Shown piece after piece: positions 26,149 to 33,554 of a stretch of 64,000 nt of DNA. The notes beneath the pieces were generated by a model. The model saw only the letters and a program-made list of their open reading frames with translations, was not told the DNA's origin and made no database searches. Numbering within the stretch: the first letter of the stretch is position 1; the number at the start of each line of letters is the position of its first letter. This stretch comes from Nonomuraea thailandensis. Its GTDB lineage: Bacteria; Actinomycetota; Actinomycetes; Streptosporangiales; Streptosporangiaceae. The DNA lies in the NCBI RefSeq assembly GCF_024172165.1, contig NZ_JAMZEB010000002.1:11801501-11865500 (forward strand), given 5' to 3'. Made by a program: the position numbers and the translations under genes.

Positions 26149-28731
26149 GTGAGAGCTATCCGCCGGTTTACCGTCCGCACCGTCCTACCCGCGGAGCTGG
26201 CCGCCCTCGGCGAGCTCGTCCACAATCTCCGATGGTCCTGGCACCCGGAGACGATGGACCTTTTCGCGGAAGTGGACGCCGCCCTGTGGGAACAGGTCGG
26301 GCACGATCCCGTCGCGCTGCTCGGCGCCGTCACGCCGGCCAGGCTGAGCGAGCTGGCGGCCGACCGCCGCTTCCTGCGCCGCCTCGCCGACGCCGCAGAC
26401 GACCTGCGCGAATACATGACATCGCCGCGGTGGTACCAGACGCTGCCCGAGGGCGCGCGGGCCATCGCGTACTTCTCCCCCGAGTACGGCATCGCCGCCG
26501 CGCTGCCGCAGTACTCCGGAGGCCTCGGCATCCTGGCGGGAGACCACCTCAAGGCGGCCAGCGACCTGGGCGTGCCGATCCTCGCGGTGGGCCTGCTCTA
26601 CCGCCACGGCTACTTCACCCAGTCGTTGTCGCCCGAGGGCTGGCAGCTGGAGCACTACCCGTCGCTCGACGCGGGCGGGCTGCCGCTGAGCCTGCTGAAG
26701 GACGCCGAGGGCGCGCCCGTCAAGATCCGCCTGGCCCTGCCCGACGACCGGGTGCTGCACGCGCAGGTGTGGGTGGCGCAGGTCGGGCGGATCCCGCTGC
26801 TGCTGCTCGACTCCGACGTGGCCGACAACGACACCGCCGCCCGCGACATCACCGACCGCCTCTACGGCGGCGGCACCGACCACCGGCTCATGCAGGAGCT
26901 GCTGCTCGGCGTCGGCGGCGTGCGCGCGATCAGGGCCTACTGCAAGATCACCGGCCATGCCGAGCCCGAGGTCTTCCACACCAACGAGGGCCACGCCGGC
27001 TTCCTCGGCCTGGAGCGCATCCGCGAGCTGACCGAGGCGCGGATGACGTTCGACGAGGCGCTGGAGGCGGTGCGCGCGGGCACGGTGTTCACCACGCACA
27101 CCCCCGTTCCCGCCGGCATCGACCGCTTCCCCGTCGACATGATCGAGCGGCACTTCGGCGGCGCCAACGCCTGGCCGACGGTGCCGGTGGAGCGCATCCT
27201 CGCGCTGGGTGCCGAATCCGACCCCGGGCGGTTCAACATGGCCGTCATGGGCATGCGGCTGGCCCAGCGGGTCAACGGGGTGTCCGAGCTGCACGGCGAG
27301 GTCAGCCGGGAGATGTTCAAGAATCTTTGGCCGGGATTCGACCTCGACGAGGTGCCGATCGGCTCGATCACCAACGGCGTGCACGCGCCGACCTGGGTCG
27401 GCAGGGAGTTCATGGAGCTCGCCGGGCGCGAGGTGCCCTCGCTGCTGGAGCGGGCCCGCGGCTGGGACGCCATCCAGAAGATCTCCGACGCCGACATCTG
27501 GGAGATCCGCGGCGTGCTGCGCCGCCGGCTCGTCGAAGGGGCCAGGGCGCGGCTGCGCCGGTCGTGGCGCGAGCGCGGGGCCTCCGACGCCGAGCTGGGC
27601 TGGATCGACGACGCGCTCGACCCCGGGGTGCTGACCATCGGGTTCGCCCGGCGGGTGCCGTCGTACAAGCGGCTCACGCTCATGCTGCGCGACCCCCAGC
27701 GGCTCAGCGAGCTGCTGCTCGACCCCGACAAGCCGGTGCAGATCGTCATCGCGGGCAAGGCCCACCCCGCCGACGAGGGCGGCAAGAAGCTCATCCAGCA
27801 GATCGTCAAGTTCGCCGACCGCACCGGTGTGCGGCACCGGATCGTCTTCCTGCCCGACTACGACATGACGCTCGGGCAGCTCATGGTCCAGGGCTGCGAC
27901 GTGTGGCTGAACAACCCGCTGCGGCCGCTGGAGGCGTCCGGCACGTCCGGCATGAAGTCCGCGCTGAACGGCGGGCTCAACCTGTCGATCCGTGACGGCT
28001 GGTGGGACGAGTGGTACGACGGCACCAACGGCTGGGCCATCCCGACCGCCGACGGGGTGAGCGACCCCGACCGGCGTGACGAGCTGGAGGCCGCCGCCCT
28101 GTACGACCTGATCGAGCACGAGGTGTCCGACCGGTTCTACGACCGGGCGCTCGACGGCCTGCCGCGGCGCTGGATGGAGATGGTCAAGCACACGCTGACC
28201 TCTCTCGGGCCGAAGGTGCTGGCCGGGCGCATGCTGCGCGACTACGTCGTCGACCTGTACAACCCGGCCGCCGCCGCGGCCCGCGCCCTGAGCGCCGACT
28301 CCTACGCTCCGGCCAAGGCGTTCGCCGCCTGGCGGGTGCGGGTCACCAGGGCCTGGCCAGGGGTGCGGGTGGAGCACGTGGAGGCCGCGGGCGTGGGCGA
28401 CACCCCCGAGGTCGGCGCCGCCATCGAGCTGCACGCCACGATCGCGCTCGGCGACCTGGAGCCGGACGACGTGCTGGTGGAGGCCGCGCACGGCAAGGTC
28501 GGCCCGCACGACGAGCTCGTGCACCCCTCGTACACGAAGCTGACCGTGCGCTCGGTGGACGACGACGGCCGCGCCCACTACACCGGGGCCGTGCCGCTCG
28601 ACCGCACCGGCGCCTTCGGCTACACGGTGCGCGTGGTCCCGAGTCACGCGCTGCTCGCCACCCCGGCCGAGCTCGGCCTGATCGCCGTTCCGGAGGAGCC
28701 GGCGGGGATGACGAACGGCACGCTGCGCTAG
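26149..28731 (+). CDS. glgP: Alpha-glucan phosphorylase (GT35), GlgP
   Basis: 860 residues from GTG 26149. An N-terminal DUF3417 domain (VRTVLPAELAALGELVHNLRWSWHPETMDLF) precedes the phosphorylase core. The glycan-site block VFHTNEGHAGFLGLERI, the FTTHTPVPAGIDRFP segment and the pyridoxal-phosphate region EASGTSGMKSALNGGLNLSI with its Lys are all visible. The enzyme releases glucose-1-phosphate from alpha-1,4-glucan ends. It is divergent from glgE across 243 bases, the same arrangement as in Streptomyces. The C-terminal 140 residues (from about 720) are a non-catalytic extension found in actinobacterial members. Its 3' end is duplicated in the repeats that follow. Confidence 0.95.
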   Translation: MRAIRRFTVRTVLPAELAALGELVHNLRWSWHPETMDLFAEVDAALWEQVGHDPVALLGAVTPARLSELAADRRFLRRLADAADDLREYMTSPRWYQTLPEGARAIAYFSPEYGIAAALPQYSGGLGILAGDHLKAASDLGVPILAVGLLYRHGYFTQSLSPEGWQLEHYPSLDAGGLPLSLLKDAEGAPVKIRLALPDDRVLHAQVWVAQVGRIPLLLLDSDVADNDTAARDITDRLYGGGTDHRLMQELLLGVGGVRAIRAYCKITGHAEPEVFHTNEGHAGFLGLERIRELTEARMTFDEALEAVRAGTVFTTHTPVPAGIDRFPVDMIERHFGGANAWPTVPVERILALGAESDPGRFNMAVMGMRLAQRVNGVSELHGEVSREMFKNLWPGFDLDEVPIGSITNGVHAPTWVGREFMELAGREVPSLLERARGWDAIQKISDADIWEIRGVLRRRLVEGARARLRRSWRERGASDAELGWIDDALDPGVLTIGFARRVPSYKRLTLMLRDPQRLSELLLDPDKPVQIVIAGKAHPADEGGKKLIQQIVKFADRTGVRHRIVFLPDYDMTLGQLMVQGCDVWLNNPLRPLEASGTSGMKSALNGGLNLSIRDGWWDEWYDGTNGWAIPTADGVSDPDRRDELEAAALYDLIEHEVSDRFYDRALDGLPRRWMEMVKHTLTSLGPKVLAGRMLRDYVVDLYNPAAAAARALSADSYAPAKAFAAWRVRVTRAWPGVRVEHVEAAGVGDTPEVGAAIELHATIALGDLEPDDVLVEAAHGKVGPHDELVHPSYTKLTVRSVDDDGRAHYTGAVPLDRTGAFGYTVRVVPSHALLATPAELGLIAVPEEPAGMTNGTLR

Positions 28732-28817
28732 GAGCGGAGCGGCGGAAGGCACGCTGCGCCGGGCGGCACGGCGGGAGGCATCCTGCGGCAGGAGCGGTAC
28801 GGCGGGAGACGTGGCGC
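28717..28817. repeat. Degenerate repeats beginning in the last codons of glgP
   Basis: GGCACGCTGCGC forms the last four codons of glgP (28717-28728) and recurs at 28748-28759, 31 bases on. Units of about 28-31 bases rich in GGAGCGG and GGCGGGAG follow to 28817. The repeat straddles the stop codon. Confidence 0.7.
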
Positions 28818-28838
28818 TCGCTTATCGGGCACAGGCGG

Positions 28839-28844
28839 CATAAT
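28839..28844 (+). promoter_or_regulatory. Candidate -10 box of the RpiR-type gene (possibly leaderless)
   Basis: CATAAT lies six bases before the GTG start and there is no Shine-Dalgarno sequence, which fits a leaderless transcript. No good -35 hexamer is seen. Confidence 0.35.
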
Positions 28845-28850
28845 CGGTCC

Positions 28851-29747
28851 GTGGACGACAGTGGGAACGGCTTGCGCGCCGACACTCTGGTGGCCACGGT
28901 CCGCGGTGTGCTGCCGTCCCTGACGCCTGCCGCCCAGACCGTCGCCCGCCTCATCCTGGAGGATCCCGCGACGGTGGCCAGGAGCACCATCACGGAGCTC
29001 TCCGCCGCCTCGGGCACCAGCGAGGCCACGATCGTACGCACGGCGCGGCTGCTCGGCTTCGCCGGATATCCGCAGCTCAGGCTGGCCCTGGCGGCGGCGG
29101 CCGCGCAGCCCGACCGGCTCGTGCCCGGCGACCTGGCCCCCGACGACCCCCTGTCGGAGGTCATCCAGAAGGTGGCGCGGGCCGAGTCGGAGGCGATCAA
29201 CGACACCGTCGCCCAGCTCACCTCCGAGCGGTTAGGCCTGGTCGTGGACGCCATCGTCGGGGCCAGGCGGATCGACGCCTTCGGGGTCGGCGCCTCCGGG
29301 CTGGTCGCCGAGGACGTCGCCCAGAAGCTGCTGCGCATCGGCCTGTCCAGCCACGCCTTCCAGGACGCGCACCTGGCGCTGACCAGCGCGGTGCTGCTGC
29401 GCGAGGGCGACGTCGCCATCGGCATCAGCACCTCGGGCGAGACCCCCGACGTGATCGAGCCGCTGAGCCGGGCCAAGGAGGCCGGGGCCACCACGGTCGC
29501 GATCACGAACAACCCGCGCTCGTCCATCGCGGAGCTGGCCGAGCACGTGCTGATCTCGGCCGGGCGCGAGACGGAGTTCCGTCCCGGCGCCCTGGCCAGC
29601 CGGATCAGTCAGCTCCTCGTGGTCGACTGCCTGTTCGTCGGCGTCGCCCAGCGCACGTTCGACTCCTCCCAGGAGGCGCTGGCGAGCACCAGGCGCGCCG
29701 TCAAGGAGTTCACCCGGAGAACGTCACCCGCACGTCGTCAGCCTTGA
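28851..29747 (+). CDS. MurR/RpiR-family transcriptional regulator
   Basis: 298 residues from GTG 28851. An N-terminal RpiR-type helix-turn-helix (about 10-85; TITELSAASGTSEATIVRTARLLGFAGYPQLRLAL) is followed by a SIS sugar-isomerase-fold domain (about 120-260) with DAFGVGASGLVAEDVAQKLLRIG and DVAIGISTSGETPDVIEPL, which binds phosphosugars such as N-acetylmuramate-6-phosphate or hexose phosphates. It may sense a glucan or cell-wall sugar phosphate: glgP lies upstream and a peptidoglycan amidase is convergent, overlapping by 38 bases. The ligand cannot be read from the sequence. Confidence 0.92.
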   Translation: MDDSGNGLRADTLVATVRGVLPSLTPAAQTVARLILEDPATVARSTITELSAASGTSEATIVRTARLLGFAGYPQLRLALAAAAAQPDRLVPGDLAPDDPLSEVIQKVARAESEAINDTVAQLTSERLGLVVDAIVGARRIDAFGVGASGLVAEDVAQKLLRIGLSSHAFQDAHLALTSAVLLREGDVAIGISTSGETPDVIEPLSRAKEAGATTVAITNNPRSSIAELAEHVLISAGRETEFRPGALASRISQLLVVDCLFVGVAQRTFDSSQEALASTRRAVKEFTRRTSPARRQP

Positions 29748-31623
29748 CGAACATCACGCGGTGGCCGAACTGGATCTCCAGGTACCTGGTCTTGCCCCGG
29801 ACCACCTGGTGGTCCTCCAGGTTGAAGGTGACCGCGCGGTAGTACTCCGTGGCGGCCGGGCCCGCGAGCGTGTACTTCTCCCCGGCGGAGAACGTGTACT
29901 GCAGCGGCGTCACCGCCTGGTACGGGACACCCTCGGGGTACGCCTCCTGCTCCGGGTACGCCCTGCCGTACACCGGGACGGTCGCCTTGCCCGGCTTCGG
30001 CGTGACCACGAGGCCCATCGACGGCACCGCGGTCGGCGCGCTCGCCGGGTTGTGGAACCAGGCCTTCTGGCCGAGGTACCAGATGGCCGTCCAGTCGCCC
30101 TGGCGCTCGGCCACGGCGAAGCGCTGGCCGGTGCTCGCGCGGGCGCTGTGGTCGTACACGCTGTAGAGGGACTCGCCGGTCGGGTGCTTGCCGATGTCCT
30201 TGACCAGCGGCGCGTCCGCGCGCGGCTCGGTACGCAGCCAGACGGTGCCGGCGGGCAGCGGCGGGCAGGCGGCCTCGGGGTTCTTGCGGTCGCAGCCGTA
30301 GAAGTAGGGCTTGTTCGTGGCGAAGTCGGGCCTGATCATGACCGATCCGGCGCCGGGGCCGCCGAAGGCGTGCATCGGGGCGCCCATGAGCCGGAAGTAG
30401 TGCGCCCAGTCCCAGAACGGCCCCGGGTCCTCGTGCATCTGGCGCACGGTCGTCGGCAGGGTGCCGGGGACGTTGTCGTGGCCCAGGATGTGCCCGCGGT
30501 CCAGCGGGACGCCGTGCTTGAGCGCCAGGTAGCGGACCAGGCGGGCGCTCGACCGGTACATCGCCTCGGTGTACCAGGTGCCGCCCTCGGCCAGGAAGCC
30601 CTCGTGTTCGAGACCGATGGACTTGGCGTTGACATACCAGTTGCCGGCCTGCCAGCCGACGTCCTTGGTCTTGATGTGCTGGGCGATGTGGCCGTCCGAC
30701 GAGCGGAGGGAGTAGTGCCAGCTCGCGCCGTAGTTCGGGTCCTGGTTGAGGCGGATGGAGGGCAGGAAATATCCCTCCATGTCGTGGATAATGATGTAGT
30801 CGACCTTCTGGCTGAACGGGCGGTTCGCCAGGTCGTAGTGGCCGTAGTCGTCGCCCGGCAGTTCCTGGTAGGCGGCCGGGATCCACTCGCAGGAGATCGA
30901 GGCGGGGCACTCCACGCCGTCGGTGCGCGTCGGGCGCAGGCCGAGCTTCTCCAGCCACTTCTCGATCTTGTCCAGGCCGGGCACGGCCCTGAGCGCGACC
31001 TGCTCGCCGTCGTCGGTCGTCCGGGTGACGCCCTGCTCGATCACCGAGAAGACCTCGTCGGCGAAGAACTTGGCCGCCCCGGCCTCCTCGGCGCCCGAGT
31101 AGCGGGCGACGGCGCCGTACCACTCGCCGGGGTCGTCGCTGAGCGGCGCGCCGAGCGCCTTCTGGTAGTCGGCCAGCAGCGCCGCGCCGCCGCGGATGTT
31201 GGCGGCGTCGTCCGTGCGCAGCTTCTCGTGGCTCTCACCGGTCAGCGCGGCGGCCCGCTCCATGGTCCGCAGCGAGGCGGGGATGTCGGCGGGCGCGGGC
31301 TGCTCGGCGGGCGCGGGCAGCGGGCGGCTCTCGTCACCGCGGGCGTCCTCCGCGCCGTCGTCGTGGTGGTTGCCGGCGGTGAACGCGGCGGCGTCGGTCA
31401 GGTGCATGGGGCCGAAGCCGGCGTCGCTGGAGGGCTGGCCGGCGTGGGCGTCCCAGCGGGACTCCAGGTAGGAGACGCCCAGCAGCACGCTCTGCGGTAC
31501 CTGGAACTCCTCGGCGGCCGCGGCGAACGCCTGCTGGCGGTCGGCGGGCTCCTGGGCGTGGGCTGCGCTGATATTGCTTAACGGGAGGACGGCGACGAGG
31601 GAGATCGCCAACAGTCTGCGCAT
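29710..31623 (-). CDS. Secreted peptidoglycan hydrolase: SLT-like domain plus N-acetylmuramoyl-L-alanine amidase (Amidase_2)
   Basis: 637 residues from ATG 31623 with GAGGAG seven bases before it (an upstream GTG at 31629 is too close). After the signal peptide (MRRLLAISLVAVLPLSNISAAHA) comes a transglycosylase-like domain with AAEEFQVPQSVLLGVSYLESRWD, where Glu54 would be the catalytic acid, and GFGPMHLTD. The Amidase_2/PGRP domain begins near 270 with DYIIIHDMEG (zinc His280), GASWHYSLRSSDGHIAQ and LGHDNVPGTLPTT. The C-terminal 200 residues look like SH3-type repeats that would bind the wall. The protein could cut both glycan strand and stem-peptide link. Its 3' end overlaps the RpiR-type gene by 38 bases. 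Confidence 0.9.
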   Translation of the reverse strand: MRRLLAISLVAVLPLSNISAAHAQEPADRQQAFAAAAEEFQVPQSVLLGVSYLESRWDAHAGQPSSDAGFGPMHLTDAAAFTAGNHHDDGAEDARGDESRPLPAPAEQPAPADIPASLRTMERAAALTGESHEKLRTDDAANIRGGAALLADYQKALGAPLSDDPGEWYGAVARYSGAEEAGAAKFFADEVFSVIEQGVTRTTDDGEQVALRAVPGLDKIEKWLEKLGLRPTRTDGVECPASISCEWIPAAYQELPGDDYGHYDLANRPFSQKVDYIIIHDMEGYFLPSIRLNQDPNYGASWHYSLRSSDGHIAQHIKTKDVGWQAGNWYVNAKSIGLEHEGFLAEGGTWYTEAMYRSSARLVRYLALKHGVPLDRGHILGHDNVPGTLPTTVRQMHEDPGPFWDWAHYFRLMGAPMHAFGGPGAGSVMIRPDFATNKPYFYGCDRKNPEAACPPLPAGTVWLRTEPRADAPLVKDIGKHPTGESLYSVYDHSARASTGQRFAVAERQGDWTAIWYLGQKAWFHNPASAPTAVPSMGLVVTPKPGKATVPVYGRAYPEQEAYPEGVPYQAVTPLQYTFSAGEKYTLAGPAATEYYRAVTFNLEDHQVVRGKTRYLEIQFGHRVMFVKADDVRVTFSG

Positions 31624-31719
31624 GGGCACTCCTCGGGCTGGGGCGCGTGGTGCAGTTCAGCGTCTCAACATTTTCCTTCTCAGGCGAGATCTTTGCGAAG
31701 ATATTTTTCAGCCTTTGAT

Positions 31720-31779
31720 CTCCGGCGCACCGGGCTCCGGCGCACCGCGCTCCGGCTCATCGGGTGCGCTCATCGGCCG
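31720..31779. repeat. Four 15-base tandem units at the 3' end of an ABC exporter gene
   Basis: CTCCGGCGCACCGGG, CTCCGGCGCACCGCG, CTCCGGCTCATCGGG and a diverged unit follow each other from 31720. The last unit contains the stop codon of the exporter gene (31770-31772); the CGATGAGC around that stop is repeated 15 bases downstream. Confidence 0.8.
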
Positions 31780-33554
31780 TGCCAGGAGTGCCAGAGGTCC
31801 GCGTACGCCCCGCCTGCCGCGACCAGCTCGTCATGCGTCCCCAGCTCCGTGAGCCGCCCGTCCCGCATCACCGCCACCCGGTCCGCGTCGTGCGCCGTCT
31901 GCAGCCGGTGCGCGATGGCGATGACCGTGCGGCCCCGCAGCACGGCGGCCAGGGCGCGCTCGGTGTGCCGGGCCGTACGCGGGTCCAGCAGCGCGGTCGC
32001 CTCGTCGAGGATCAGCGTGTGCGGGTCGGCCAGCACCACGCGGGCCAGCGCCAGTTGCTGGGCCTGGGCGCCGTCCGGGCGGTGGGCGCCGTGGCCCAGG
32101 TCGGTGTCCAGGCCGTCCGCGAGGTCGCCGATCCAGTCCGCGCCCACCGCCGCCAGGGCCGCGCGCAGCTCGGCGTCCGTGGCGGAAGGGGCGGCGATGC
32201 GCAGGTTGTCGCGCACGGTGCCGAGGAAGACGTGGTGCTCCTGGGTGACGAGGATGACGCGCTCGCGGAGCCGGGCCGGGTCGAGGTCGGCCACGGGCAC
32301 GCCGCCCACCGTGACGGAGCCCTGTCCGGGGACGTCCATGCCCGCCAGCAGCCTGCCCAGCGTGGTCTTCCCCGCGCCGGAGGGGCCGACGATCGCCAGG
32401 CGCTCGCCGGGGCGTACCCGGAAATCCACCCCGTGCAGGACGTCGGGCCCGCCGTCGTAGGCGAAGCTCACGCCGGACACCTCGATGCGGTCGTCGGCCG
32501 GCACGGGGGAGACCTCTGCGGGCCGCGAGGTCAGCGCCAGCCCCTCCACGCGGGCGAACGAGGCGGTGCTGCTCTGCAGGCGTTCGAGCTGCTCAAGGAT
32601 GGTGTTGAGCGGCTCCGAGAGCTGGGTCAGATAGAGCGCCGCGGCCACCACCGTCCCCAGCGACACGGCGCTCGGCTCACGCAGCAGTAGCGCGCCGCCG
32701 AGCAGCAGGACGGCGGTGACCGGCAGCACGTGCGAGACGTCCACCACCGGGAACAGCACGCTGCGCAGGGACAACGTCCTGAGCCGGGTGCGGCGGCACT
32801 CCTCGATCGCGCCCTGGCACGCGTCGATGCGGCGGCGCTCCAGGCGCAGCGCCTGCATCGTGCGGGCGCCGCCGGTCGTCGAGGCCAGCTCCTCGGCCAG
32901 CGCCGAGTTCGCCGCGCCCTCGTCCAGGTACGCCGTGACCGCCCGGCGCAGGTACCACCGGGAGGCGAACCAGATGCCCACCAGCCCGAGCAGCCCGCAC
33001 GCGCCCAGCAGCGGATTCAGCACGAAGACGGCGACCAGCACGAACACCGCCCGCACGGCGGCGATCGCCACGTCCGGCCCCGCGTCACGCAGCGTGGCCC
33101 CGACGGAGGCGACGTCGGTGGTGCCCCGGGTGGTGAGGTCCCCCGTGCCGGCCCGCTCGGCCGCCGGCGACGGCAGGGCCAGCGCCCGCTCGGCGAACTG
33201 CTCCCTGATCCGGCCCAGCGTGCGCTCGCCGAAGCGGTGGCCGACGTAGCTCGCGTACCGGGACAGCACGAGCTGGGCCACCGCGCAGACCAGGATGGCC
33301 AGCGCCAGCCGGTCCACCGTGGTCAGGCTCGCACCGGCCTTGACCTCGTCGATGATGCGCCCCAGCAGCCACGGCGCGGCCAGGCCGGCGGTGGCGGCCA
33401 GGGCGTTGAGGGCGAGCATGCAGGCGAAGGCACGACCGTCCACGCGGATCAGGCGCAGCGCGGCCCGCCGGGTCTGCCTGGCCTCGGCGATGGGCAGGCG
33501 GCCGGTGTCGTCGCCCTGGGCGGCACCGGCCGACCGCGGACCGGCGGTGCTCAT
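31770..33554 (-). CDS. ABC exporter half-transporter, ATP-binding/permease (canonical Walker motifs, degenerate signature)
   Basis: 594 residues: a six-helix membrane domain (about 35-320) and an ATPase domain (about 345-585). Walker A GPSGAGKTT near 393, Q-loop LVTQEHHVF, Walker B LILDEATALLD near 516 and the switch His in AIAHRLQ are intact. The signature is not: the normal LSGGQ is replaced by RPDGAQAQQ. The partner gene upstream overlaps by ATGA and has an intact LSGGQRQ but no usable Walker A, so the two must form a heterodimer with one working ATP site. Exporters of this kind move lipids, peptides or drugs; the cargo is unknown. Confidence 0.93.
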   Translation of the reverse strand: MSTAGPRSAGAAQGDDTGRLPIAEARQTRRAALRLIRVDGRAFACMLALNALAATAGLAAPWLLGRIIDEVKAGASLTTVDRLALAILVCAVAQLVLSRYASYVGHRFGERTLGRIREQFAERALALPSPAAERAGTGDLTTRGTTDVASVGATLRDAGPDVAIAAVRAVFVLVAVFVLNPLLGACGLLGLVGIWFASRWYLRRAVTAYLDEGAANSALAEELASTTGGARTMQALRLERRRIDACQGAIEECRRTRLRTLSLRSVLFPVVDVSHVLPVTAVLLLGGALLLREPSAVSLGTVVAAALYLTQLSEPLNTILEQLERLQSSTASFARVEGLALTSRPAEVSPVPADDRIEVSGVSFAYDGGPDVLHGVDFRVRPGERLAIVGPSGAGKTTLGRLLAGMDVPGQGSVTVGGVPVADLDPARLRERVILVTQEHHVFLGTVRDNLRIAAPSATDAELRAALAAVGADWIGDLADGLDTDLGHGAHRPDGAQAQQLALARVVLADPHTLILDEATALLDPRTARHTERALAAVLRGRTVIAIAHRLQTAHDADRVAVMRDGRLTELGTHDELVAAGGAYADLWHSWHGR

